Shown: piece by piece, positions 24,866 through 32,000 of the stretch | Layout: each line of letters begins with the position of its first letter | Position numbering within the stretch: the stretch's first letter is position 1 | From: DASQHM01 sp035632095 | Lineage (GTDB): Bacteria; Pseudomonadota; Alphaproteobacteria; Ferrovibrionales; Ferrovibrionaceae | Assembly: GCA_035632095.1 (NCBI GenBank) | Contig: DASQHM010000043.1 | Location: forward strand, 1-32,000 | Reading direction: 5' to 3' | DNA length: 32,000 nucleotides | Made by a program: the position numbers and the translations under genes | Notes under the pieces: model-generated | What the model saw: only the letters and a program-made list of their open reading frames with translations | Told to the model about the DNA's origin: nothing | Database searches by the model: none

Positions 24866-25903
24866 ATGAGCACCGCTCCGGTGGTCGATGTGGACGTGTC
24901 CGCGTTCTGGCGGGACCCGTATCCGAAACTCGCATGGCTCCGCGCCCATGCGCACATCGCCTTCGTGCCGCAGCTCGGCAGCACGCTGTTCACCCGCCGC
25001 GACGACATCTATGCCTGCGAGAAGCAGATCGACGTTTTCAGTTCGGACCAGCCGGGCGGCCTGATGAACCGGCTGATGGGCCACAACATGATGCGCAAGG
25101 ACGGCGAGGCGCATCAGGCCGAGCGCAAGGTGATCTTTCCGGCCATCTCGCCGAAGGCGGTCAAAAGCGAATGGCTCGCCGTGTTCCAAGGCCACGCGGC
25201 GCGCGTTCTCGACGCGCTGCAGCCGGCCGGTCGGGCCGATCTTTGCAGGGATTTCGCGCTGCCCTTCTCGGCGGAATGCCTCAAATCCCTCACCGGGCTC
25301 ACCAACATGCGCTTCCAGGACATGGACGCCTGGTCGCAAGGGATGATCGACGGCATCGCCAACTACACCGGCGATCCGACGGTGGAGGCGCGTTGTCATG
25401 CGGCGACCGCCGGAATCGACGCGGCCATCGACGACATGATCCCGGTCGTGAGCAAGAAACCCGATCTCAGTCTGCTCGGCGTCATGCTGCGCTCCGGCAT
25501 GCCCGAAGCGAGCGTGCGCGCCAATATCAAGCTTGCCATCAGCGGCGGCCAGAACGAGCCGCGCGATGCCATCGCCGGCACGATCTGGGCCTTGCTCGCC
25601 CATCCCAGACAATTGGCGCTGGCGCAGGCCGGCGGGGTCTCGTGGCTGCAGGTCTTCGAGGAATACGCCCGCTGGATTTCGCCGATCGGCATGTCGCCGC
25701 GGCGCATCGCCAAGCCCTGGACCTACAAGGGCATCGCGTTCGCGCCCGAGGATCGAATCTTCTTCATGTTCGGGTCGGCCAATCGCGACGAGACGCACTT
25801 TGCGCGGGCCGACGCCTTCGACGTGACGCGCGATGTTTCGAAAAGCATCGCGTTCGGCGCCGGGCCGCATTTCTGCGCCGGCGCCTGGGATCGCGCGCCA
25901 TGA
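24866..25903 (+). CDS. Cytochrome P450, frameshifted after the heme loop
   Basis: As read, 345 residues. The family marks are all there: the K-helix ExxR (EEYAR), the I-helix SGGQNEPRD, and the heme-binding loop FGAGPHFCAGAW with the thiolate cysteine C337. The frame then leaves the family after TGG at 25886-25888 and stops at TGA 25901-25903. The next frame continues with SRAMIADVALPAIF and the normal P450 C-terminus to 26043. One base is missing at 25889-25890; restoring one would give AWxSRAMIA, the family pattern. Without it the last ~50 residues are lost. The I-helix has Pro where most P450s have Thr in the (E/D)T pair. P450s are heme-thiolate monooxygenases needing ferredoxin or reductase partners, which are not adjacent. 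Confidence 0.8.
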   Translation: MSTAPVVDVDVSAFWRDPYPKLAWLRAHAHIAFVPQLGSTLFTRRDDIYACEKQIDVFSSDQPGGLMNRLMGHNMMRKDGEAHQAERKVIFPAISPKAVKSEWLAVFQGHAARVLDALQPAGRADLCRDFALPFSAECLKSLTGLTNMRFQDMDAWSQGMIDGIANYTGDPTVEARCHAATAGIDAAIDDMIPVVSKKPDLSLLGVMLRSGMPEASVRANIKLAISGGQNEPRDAIAGTIWALLAHPRQLALAQAGGVSWLQVFEEYARWISPIGMSPRRIAKPWTYKGIAFAPEDRIFFMFGSANRDETHFARADAFDVTRDVSKSIAFGAGPHFCAGAWDRAP

Positions 25904-26043
25904 TCGCCGATGTCGCGCTGCCGGCGATCTTCTCCCGCCTGAAAGACCTTCGTCTCGAACGGCCGGAGTCGGTACACTTCGGCGGTTGGGCATTTCGCGG
26001 CCCAGCCGATCTGCCCGTCGCCTGGTCGGCGGCCCGAACGTGA
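25891..26043 (+). pseudogene. Detached C-terminal part of the P450 (other frame)
   Basis: The frame shifted relative to the P450 encodes SRAMIADVALPAIFSRLKDL, then VHFGGWAFRGPADLPVAW, the normal end of this P450 group, and stops at TGA 26041-26043. It has no start of its own that fits and belongs to the gene at 24866. Either the strain has a real frameshift or one base was dropped in the assembly. Confidence 0.75.
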
Positions 26044-26083
26044 TGGCCGGGGTCGCTGCTCTTCGCAAGGGATCGCAAGCGCC

Positions 26084-26554
26084 ATGAGTTCCTATGACGA
26101 ATCCGAATTCGTCACCGACCCCGGCCTCGCGCTCCGCGAGCCGGCGCTGCAATCGCTTCTGGCGCTTTGGAACGCGAAGCGCGGCGCCAAGGCGATGCCG
26201 GCACGCGCCGATTTCGACGTCGCCGACCTGCGCCCGCATCTCGGTCACCTGGTCCTCGTCGACGTGCTCCGGCCGGAAATGCGCTTTCGCTATCGACTGA
26301 TCGGCGTCGAGGTTACGCGCCGCGTGGGCCGCGACTCGACCGGCAAATACCTGGACGAGCTTTATGCGCCCGAACAATACGATCGGGTGATCGTCGCCTA
26401 TCGCTGGGTGACGCAACAATGCCGCCCGATTCGGGTCGAGGCGACGCTGCGTCATGCCCATCGCGAGTGGATGCGCATCGAGTCGCTCGATCTCCCGCTG
26501 TCCCGCGACGGAGAGAGCGTGGACATGATCATGTCGCGTCCGGTGTTTTTGTAG
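26084..26554 (+). CDS. PAS_5-family (DUF1388-type) protein
   Basis: The 156-residue protein is a single PAS-like domain of the alphaproteobacterial PAS_5 family: LLALWNAKRGAKAMPARADFD near residue 25, then LRPHLGHLVLVDV, FRYRLIGVEVTRRVGRDSTGKYLDEL, and the end MSRPVFL. Family members are common in Rhodospirillales and Rhizobiales and are thought to sense small ligands; no role is known. It has no output domain. ATG 26084 has AAGGGA at 26067-26072, 11 bases upstream. It follows the P450 by 40 bases and lies 107 bases before the hybrid kinase gene, to which it might be linked. Confidence 0.8.
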   Translation: MSSYDESEFVTDPGLALREPALQSLLALWNAKRGAKAMPARADFDVADLRPHLGHLVLVDVLRPEMRFRYRLIGVEVTRRVGRDSTGKYLDELYAPEQYDRVIVAYRWVTQQCRPIRVEATLRHAHREWMRIESLDLPLSRDGESVDMIMSRPVFL

Positions 26555-26661
26555 TTCCTGCTGCGTTTATTGCCGAAGCCGATCTTCGGGTGGAGCGAAA
26601 CCGGACACCCTGATAGACTCCACACCATGGGGATTCGCGCACCGAAGGATATCCGGGCGCC

Positions 26662-28860
26662 ATGAGCGCTCCGGCCTACCAGACTTTGGCCGATCACGCC
26701 GGCACCGCGGCGCCGAGCGAAACCTTCGATCAGCGCCTCGCAGCCGAACGCATCGCCGCTCTCTACCGTACCAGCCTGTTCATGGCCGCCGGCAATCAGC
26801 TCGCGGTCGCCGTGGTGGTTGCGTTCTGCCGCGACCTGGCGCCAGCGTGGATGCTGGCTGCCTGGTTTGCTGCGACGGGCGCGATTGCTCTGATCCGCAT
26901 GCCCACGGTCGCGCTTTACCGGCGCTACACGGTGGCGCTGACGCCTCGGAACTGGGGCTACGTCTATGCCGCGCTCAGCTTCATCTCCGGCTGCATCTGG
27001 GGCGCGGGCCTCGCCTATCTGGTGCCGATGGCCAATCCCTGGCAGCTCGTGCTGCTCGTCGTAGTGCCGCTGTTCACCGTGATCGGCGGCGCCAGCAACG
27101 GCGTGTTCATCGCGGCTTACATTGCTTACGCGACCGGGACGCTGGTCCCGTTGACGGCGGCTCTTGCGTTTCGACCCGACGGAAACGGCATGGCGCTCGC
27201 GCTCTGCACCGGCATCGCGTACTTGCTGTCGATCGTGCTCAGCAAGAAACTCGGCGCCAGCGTCATCGAATCCCTGAAGCTGCGCCTGCAAAACACCGAC
27301 CTGATCGATCACCTGATCGGCGCGCGCGAGCGGGCGGAAGCAGGCAATCGCGCCAAGTCGGAATTTCTCGCCGTGATGAGCCACGAGATCCGCACGCCCA
27401 TGACCGGCATTCTCGGCATGCTGCGGCTGGCGCTCGACGAGGCGGGCGACGGGCGTCAGCGTGAACGGCTGTCGACGGCGCTGACGTCGGCGGAGGCGCT
27501 CCTCACCATCCTCAACGACGTGCTGGATTTCTCGAAGCTCGAGTCCGATCACGTCAGTTTCGAAAGCGCACGGCTGTCGGTGCACCGCACCATCGAGAAC
27601 GTGGTGACTCTCATGCGGCCGCGGGCTCTCGAAAAGGACGTGACGCTGACGCACAAAATCGCCGCCGAGGTGCCGTCGGCATTGGGCGGCGATGACGCCA
27701 GGCTTCGCCAGGTCCTGCTCAACCTGGTTGGCAACGCTTTGAAATTCACCGACCGGGGCAGCGTCTGCATCGACGTCAAGCCAGTAGCGGAGGCGGCCGC
27801 GTCGATTCGCCTGCGCTTCGAGGTTCGCGATACCGGCATCGGCATACCGCCGGAAGCCATGCCGCGCCTGTTCCAGTCCTTCGGTCAGGCGGATTCCTCC
27901 ATATCGCGGCGCTTCGGCGGCACGGGTCTCGGCCTCGCCATCAGCCGGCGCATCGTCGAGCGGCAAGGCGGCGCCATCGGCGTCGATTCGAAACCCGCCC
28001 GCGGCAGCACGTTCTGGTTTGAACTGCCGTTCGAGCGCATTGCGTTCGACGGCGCAACCGATGCCGCGCGCGAAGTGGTCCTTCCGCCGCTCGACATTCT
28101 GCTGGTGGAAGACACCCAAGTGACCCGCGAGATCGCACTCGCGATCCTCGATGCCCGCGGTCATCGCGTGAAGGCCGTGGCCGATGGCCGTGCCGCCGTC
28201 GCCGAAGCCGCCGCGCGGCGCTTCGACATCGTGCTCATGGATATGCAGATGCCCGATATGGACGGGCTCGAAGCCGCGGCGGCGATCCGCAATCTGCCCG
28301 CGCCGAACGGCGCCGTTCCCATCGTCGCCCTCACGGCCGCTGCGTCCCCGGACGACGAAGCGCGCTGGCGACAGGCGGGGGTAGCGGATGTGGTGGCGAA
28401 GCCCTATCGGCCCGAAGCGCTGTTTGCCGCCATCGCCGGCGCTCTGGCGCTTCCCGGCACGATCCGGCAGCCATCGCCGGACGATGCGCTGCCGATCCGC
28501 CTGTTCGACGAGTCCCGCGCTCGTTCGTTGCGCGAGGCCGTCGGCGCCGACGAATTCTTCCACTTGGTCTCGATCTATCTCGACAACAGCCGGCGCCTCG
28601 CGGCCCATATCGAAGCTGCGGCCGCGGCGGCGGATACGAGGACCTTGGCGCGCACCGCCCATAGCATCAAGGGTACGGCCGGCAATTTCGGCCTTGGCGC
28701 GCTGGCCGAACGGTGCGGCGCGATCGAGCTAGCCGTGGCCGCCGATCGCCTTGCCGACGCACAAGCCTTGGCAATGGACTTTTCGGCGCTGTTGGCGGAG
28801 AGCAACGCCGCGCTGCTGGCGACGACGTCGGCCGAGAGCTCTAGCGCAATCAGCCATTGA
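26662..28860 (+). CDS. Hybrid sensor histidine kinase with receiver and Hpt domains
   Basis: This 732-residue protein has an N-terminal membrane module of about six helices (residues ~38-195), then HisKA with H241 (MSHEIRTPMTGILGML), HATPase_c (NLVGNALKFTDRG, DTGIGIP, FGGTGLGLAISRRI), a receiver domain (~476-595) with phospho-acceptor D527 (VLMDMQMPDMDG) and K580, and a C-terminal Hpt domain with H667 (AHSIKGTAGNFGLGAL). It could carry a complete His-Asp-His phosphorelay in one chain and pass phosphate to a separate response regulator. The membrane module resembles the MHYT/7TM-like sensors without a periplasmic loop. The start ATG is weakly supported by a Shine-Dalgarno. It converges with the amidase, with 53 bases between the stops. 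Confidence 0.92.
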   Translation: MSAPAYQTLADHAGTAAPSETFDQRLAAERIAALYRTSLFMAAGNQLAVAVVVAFCRDLAPAWMLAAWFAATGAIALIRMPTVALYRRYTVALTPRNWGYVYAALSFISGCIWGAGLAYLVPMANPWQLVLLVVVPLFTVIGGASNGVFIAAYIAYATGTLVPLTAALAFRPDGNGMALALCTGIAYLLSIVLSKKLGASVIESLKLRLQNTDLIDHLIGARERAEAGNRAKSEFLAVMSHEIRTPMTGILGMLRLALDEAGDGRQRERLSTALTSAEALLTILNDVLDFSKLESDHVSFESARLSVHRTIENVVTLMRPRALEKDVTLTHKIAAEVPSALGGDDARLRQVLLNLVGNALKFTDRGSVCIDVKPVAEAAASIRLRFEVRDTGIGIPPEAMPRLFQSFGQADSSISRRFGGTGLGLAISRRIVERQGGAIGVDSKPARGSTFWFELPFERIAFDGATDAAREVVLPPLDILLVEDTQVTREIALAILDARGHRVKAVADGRAAVAEAAARRFDIVLMDMQMPDMDGLEAAAAIRNLPAPNGAVPIVALTAAASPDDEARWRQAGVADVVAKPYRPEALFAAIAGALALPGTIRQPSPDDALPIRLFDESRARSLREAVGADEFFHLVSIYLDNSRRLAAHIEAAAAAADTRTLARTAHSIKGTAGNFGLGALAERCGAIELAVAADRLADAQALAMDFSALLAESNAALLATTSAESSSAISH

Positions 28861-28913
28861 CGCTGCCGGCGGGGCGGAAGCCAACGCCCATTCGCGGGTT
28901 CGGTCGCGTGTAG

Positions 28914-30215
28914 TCAGCCGGTGATGCAGACGTCGACGGCGCGGCCGATGCGCTTTGCAACCCAGGCGCCCACTTCCATCAAACGGCGGTCATGCCCGGT
29001 TGCGCCGACCAGCTGAATGCCGAGCGGCAACCCTTGCGGGCCGCGGCCGATCGGGAACGTGAGGCACGGCACGCCGATCAGCGTCCACATCCGGTTGAAC
29101 ACCGGGTCTCCGGTCCGCAACAGAGTCTTCGGCGCCTCGCCGGGCGCGGCCAACGTGACGATCGCATCCGTGCCGTCGAACACTTGCCCGAGCGAGCGCC
29201 TGGCGCGCCGCGCCGTCGCACTGGCGTCGGCAACCGCGCTTGGCGATACGGCGCGGCCCTCTTCGATCAATTCGCGGAGCGCGGGACTTAGACGGTCCCT
29301 CGCCGTCTCGTATTCCTCGGCGAAGGATTGCGCCGCCTCGGCCTTGATGACCGATTGCTGCGCCTCGGTGAGCGATGCCCCGTCGAACGGCAGTTTGGCG
29401 TCAGTAATCTGGACGCCTTCGGCCGCAAGCTGTTTGGCCGCGGTCTCCAGCGCGCGCTGCATGGCCGGATCTGCCTTGTCCCAATAGGGCGTGCGATAGA
29501 AGGCAAGCCGCGGCGCGCGGCCGGATTGCGGCAGCGGCTCGGCCTTTTCCTTGAGCAACGCAGTGCGGAAGAGTTCGAGGTCATGAATGTCGCGGGCGAA
29601 TATTCCGAGCGTGTCGAGGGACGGCGCGAACGGCTTGACGCCATCCATGGGAATCCAACCGTGGGTGCCCTTGAAGCCGTAGATGCCGCAGAAGGATGCC
29701 GGCCGGATCACCGAACCCGAGGTTTGCGTGCCGAAGGCGAGCGGCACCATGCCGTCGGCGACCGCGGCCGCCGAGCCGCTCGACGAGCCGCCGGGCGTGT
29801 GGCCGGTGTTGTGCGGGTTGGCGGTCTTGCCCGGCGTGAAAAAGGCGAACTCCGTCGTGACGGTCTTGCCGAGCACGTAGCCGTCGGCCTGTTGCAGGCG
29901 GCGCACGCATTCGGCGTCGCGCTCCGGCCGATGCCCGGCGTAGATCGGCGAGCCGTATTCGGTCGGCATGTTTTCCGTGTCGATGATGTCTTTCACGCCG
30001 ACTGGAATGCCGTGCAACGGACCCGCGCGAAGGCCTTGGTCCGCGGCGCGCGCCGCCTTCAAGGCCAGCGCTTCGTCGAGAAATGCCCAGGCGCCGACCG
30101 CTTTTTCGCGCATCAGCACGTTCGACAGGCATTGGCGCAACAACGCCTCGCAGGTGAGGTCCTTGTTGGCGATAAGGCGCGAGGCTTCCACCGCGCCGGT
30201 CATGCCCATTGCCAT
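28914..30215 (-). CDS. Amidase signature enzyme
   Basis: The 433-residue protein carries the amidase-signature triad: K75 (GIPVGVKDIID), cis-Ser S144 (GGSSSGSAA) and nucleophile S168 (GTQTSGSVIRPASFCG). The family cuts amides, including urea derivatives, acylamides and glutamyl-tRNA; this copy is shorter than GatA and has no Gat partners, so it is more likely a catabolic amidase. I start at ATG 30215, where AGAGGGG lies about six bases upstream; a longer frame adds a low-complexity Ser/Arg tail. The start is 28 bases after the GYD gene, on the same strand, so the pair is probably an operon. Confidence 0.9.
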   Translation of the reverse strand: MAMGMTGAVEASRLIANKDLTCEALLRQCLSNVLMREKAVGAWAFLDEALALKAARAADQGLRAGPLHGIPVGVKDIIDTENMPTEYGSPIYAGHRPERDAECVRRLQQADGYVLGKTVTTEFAFFTPGKTANPHNTGHTPGGSSSGSAAAVADGMVPLAFGTQTSGSVIRPASFCGIYGFKGTHGWIPMDGVKPFAPSLDTLGIFARDIHDLELFRTALLKEKAEPLPQSGRAPRLAFYRTPYWDKADPAMQRALETAAKQLAAEGVQITDAKLPFDGASLTEAQQSVIKAEAAQSFAEEYETARDRLSPALRELIEEGRAVSPSAVADASATARRARRSLGQVFDGTDAIVTLAAPGEAPKTLLRTGDPVFNRMWTLIGVPCLTFPIGRGPQGLPLGIQLVGATGHDRRLMEVGAWVAKRIGRAVDVCITG

Positions 30216-30243
30216 CGCCGCCCCTCTCTGCCGACTGCCCGCC

Positions 30244-30537
30244 TCAAGGGAGCGACTTGATGATCTTTCGGAACTCGGGTTCCGCAAACGCCTTCAGCGT
30301 GCAGGTGCGCACGTTGCCGCCGGCGCCGATGGTCAGCGACATGGCGGCGGCCGTCTCGTCGTCGGGCGCCTCGACGATCGTCACGATGTCAAATTGCCCC
30401 ATGGTCAGGTAGAACGCCTTCAATTCGCCGCCCATGTCCTTGAGCTGCTTCTTCACGCTATTGAGACGCGCCGGCGCGTTCTTGACCGTGCGAATGCCCT
30501 GTTCGGTGTAGTTCACCAGCGTGATGTAGGTCGGCAT
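30244..30537 (-). CDS. GYD-domain protein
   Basis: The 97-residue protein covers a GYD domain: MPTYITLVNYTEQGIRTVKN, then GELKAFYLTMGQFDIVTIVEAPDDETAAAMSL. The family is small and of unknown function, with a ferredoxin-like fold. ATG 30537 has GGAGGA five bases upstream. It lies upstream of the amidase by 28 bases and diverges from the esterase gene across a 157-base gap that includes an extended -10 box, so it is likely the first gene of the amidase operon. Confidence 0.87.
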   Translation of the reverse strand: MPTYITLVNYTEQGIRTVKNAPARLNSVKKQLKDMGGELKAFYLTMGQFDIVTIVEAPDDETAAAMSLTIGAGGNVRTCTLKAFAEPEFRKIIKSLP

Positions 30538-30588
30538 TGGCTTCCTCCGTATCGGATGACAGGCGATCCAAGCGACGCAATCGATAAA

Positions 30589-30597
30589 GTATATCAG
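30589..30597 (-). promoter_or_regulatory. Extended -10 promoter for the GYD-amidase operon
   Basis: Minus strand TGATATACT is an extended -10 (TG-n-TATACT), about 50 bases before the GYD start. The -35 region is not recognisable, which is usual for extended -10 promoters. Confidence 0.35.
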
Positions 30598-30694
30598 CCC
30601 TTCCCGGGTCTGGCATGCGGCCGAAGCCCTTGACGGAGCCGCCCGCTACCGCCTTACTCGCGACAGCAAGTGACAAGAACCCGGAGGCGCGCCC

Positions 30695-31825
30695 ATGTCG
30701 TTCCCCTTGACGCCGGCCAAGCCGGAATCGCTCGGCCTGAACAAGGCGGCGCTCGATCGTCTGGTCCGGGCGATCGAAGCGCACATCAAGGAAGGCCGGT
30801 ACGCCGGCGCGCAAATCGCCGTGGCGCGCCACGGCAAGTTGGCGCTGTTCCAGACGTTCGGCGATGCCCGCGTCGATCCAAAACCGCTCCCCGCCAAGGA
30901 CGACACGCTCTGGCTGCTCTATTCCAACACCAAGGTGATCACCGCGGCGGCGATCTGGACCTTGGCGGAGCGCGGCCTGATCCGCTTCACCGACACGGTC
31001 GCCGAGCACGTGCCCGGTTTCGAGAAGAACGGCAAAGGCGGCATCACCATCATCCAGCTGCTGACGCACCAGGGCGGCTTCCCGGAAGCCGACGTGCGCT
31101 TCAGCGCCTGGTCCGACCACAAATTGCTGCGCGAGCAGGTATGCGATTTCACTCTGGCCTGGACGCCGGGCTCGCGGGTGCAGTACCACCCGCTGGCCGC
31201 CCATTGGGTGGCGGGCGTGCTGGTCGAGGCGGTCACCGGCACCGATTTCCGCACTTTCATCGCCAAGGAAGTGGTCGGACCGCTCGGCCTCGAGGGCGAA
31301 CTCTATGTCGGCTTGCCCGAGCGCGAGCACGGCCGCGCCTCCGACATGCACGATCCCGACCCTAAGGCCAAGGCGCAGATCAGGCGCAAGGACGAAAACA
31401 CGCCGGAATGGCGCTTGGCAGGCGTGCCGGGCGGCGGCGGTTACGCAACGGCACGGGCCATGGCGGCGTTCTATCAGATGATGGTCGCCGGCGGCACGCT
31501 CAACGGCGTGCGTCTGTTCTCGCCGCGCACCGTGCAATACGTCACGCGCAATTTCACCGGCGACCGGCCCGATCTCTACATGGGCATGCCCATGCATCGC
31601 GGACTGGGACCGCATGTTCGCGGCACCACCGATACGATCCGCGGCCTCGGCTCGCTCGCCTCGCCGCGCACCTTTGGGCACGGCGGCGTCGGCTCATCCT
31701 ATTGCTGGGGCGATCCGGATTCCGGCGTGTCGTTCGCCTATCTCACCAACACGCGCATTCCCGATCCCTGGCACAGCGCGCGCCTCGACGCGATCAGCAA
31801 CTTCGTCCACACGGCGATCGAGTAG
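30695..31825 (+). CDS. Serine hydrolase, beta-lactamase class C / family VIII esterase type
   Basis: The 376-residue protein has the class C fold's motif SxxK at S77-K80 (LYSNTKVITAAA) and a tyrosine at Y164 (VQYHPLAAHW) in place of the usual YxN site. Near the C-terminus, the HGG box takes the role of KTG (GHGGVGSSYCWGDPDSG). This combination is typical of family VIII carboxylesterases rather than true AmpC. There is no signal peptide, so it is cytoplasmic. ATG 30695 has GGAGG seven bases upstream. It converges with the hydratase gene at the window end, with 16 bases between. Confidence 0.9.
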   Translation: MSFPLTPAKPESLGLNKAALDRLVRAIEAHIKEGRYAGAQIAVARHGKLALFQTFGDARVDPKPLPAKDDTLWLLYSNTKVITAAAIWTLAERGLIRFTDTVAEHVPGFEKNGKGGITIIQLLTHQGGFPEADVRFSAWSDHKLLREQVCDFTLAWTPGSRVQYHPLAAHWVAGVLVEAVTGTDFRTFIAKEVVGPLGLEGELYVGLPEREHGRASDMHDPDPKAKAQIRRKDENTPEWRLAGVPGGGGYATARAMAAFYQMMVAGGTLNGVRLFSPRTVQYVTRNFTGDRPDLYMGMPMHRGLGPHVRGTTDTIRGLGSLASPRTFGHGGVGSSYCWGDPDSGVSFAYLTNTRIPDPWHSARLDAISNFVHTAIE

Positions 31826-31841
31826 CGGCGAAACGGTTTCG

Positions 31842-32000
31842 TCAGACGAAGGTGACGCGCGCCTGACCTAGCCCGTCGATGGCGACCTCGACCAGTTCGC
31901 CGCGCGCCGGCCATTTGCTGGCGACCAGGCTGCCGGTCAGCACCACGTCGCCGCGCTTCAACCCGCGGCCCTGCGCGGCGGCTTGATTGGCCACGAACGC
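31842..32000 (-). CDS. 2-keto-4-pentenoate hydratase / FAH-like enzyme, C-terminal end
   Basis: The frame is open from the right window edge to TGA at 31842-31844, so only ~52 residues are visible. It reads NQAAAQGRGLKRGDVVLTGS, then LVASKWPARGELVEVAIDGLG, close to the end of 2-hydroxypenta-2,4-dienoate hydratases and 4-oxalocrotonate decarboxylases (MhpD type) of the FAH superfamily. Such enzymes act in meta-cleavage of aromatic compounds. Since the active-site residues are outside the window, the precise reaction cannot be set. Confidence 0.75.
   Translation of the reverse strand, partial: AFVANQAAAQGRGLKRGDVVLTGSLVASKWPARGELVEVAIDGLGQARVTFV

Noticed and set aside
24316..25890. Plus-strand frame of 575 codons overlapping the P450
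   Set aside because: Only its last ~50 codons are meaningful, as the detached P450 C-terminus; the rest is a shadow.
26452..28662. Minus-strand frame of 736 codons opposite the hybrid kinase
   Set aside because: High-GC shadow frame; the plus-strand kinase has complete domain motifs.
30630..30658. TTGACG-N17-CTTACT as the esterase promoter
   Set aside because: The -10 part is poor, and matches of this quality occur by chance.

Overview
The window is 32 kb of GC-rich, densely packed chromosomal DNA from an alphaproteobacterium. The best lineage marker is pckA beside a divergent chvI-chvG pair, an arrangement familiar from Rhizobiales and relatives. A PAS_5-family protein, a PilZ protein and several two-component proteins fit the same class. 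I cannot place it to genus. The content is ordinary chromosome with an accessory flavour: no phage, insertion sequence, CRISPR array or rRNA is visible. One tRNA gene, tRNA-Arg(CCG), is present.

Layout. 1-4.7 kb: chvG (partial) and chvI on the minus strand, a HugZ-like flavin/heme protein, pckA, and a single-domain response regulator. 4.7-6.3 kb: a CigR-like secreted protein and a zinc-free MDR oxidoreductase. 6.5-11.4 kb: a plus-strand cluster of a PPDK-like protein that has lost its PEP-binding barrel, a second PEP-utilising protein that has lost its ATP-grasp domain, and a class II aldolase. This is the most unusual part of the window. 11.4-16.3 kb: a nucleotidyltransferase, a zinc alcohol dehydrogenase, polA and a small CHCC zinc-finger protein. 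16.4-18.8 kb: an orphan ABC ATPase that seems to start at CTG, then a minus-strand histidine kinase and PilZ pair.

18.8-21.1 kb: a less GC-rich patch with a PEP-CTERM secreted protein behind a good sigma-54 promoter, then a NiCoT nickel/cobalt permease followed by a coding-like tail. 21.2-23.7 kb: GST, a probable 3-hydroxybenzoate 6-monooxygenase and a CHAP-domain lipoprotein. 23.7-26.6 kb: tRNA-Arg, an SDR, a cytochrome P450 frameshifted just after its heme loop, and a PAS_5 protein. 26.7-32 kb: a hybrid histidine kinase with receiver and Hpt domains, an amidase with an upstream GYD protein, a family VIII esterase, and the C-terminus of an FAH/hydratase-type enzyme.

How the genes may work together. 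ChvG-ChvI is an envelope/acid-stress regulator and PckA is the gluconeogenic entry point. The split dikinase could convert phosphoenolpyruvate, pyruvate or another small hydroxy compound. The monooxygenase, GST, P450, amidase, esterase and hydratase suggest a soil-type catabolic lifestyle. These functional links are inferences from families and gene order.
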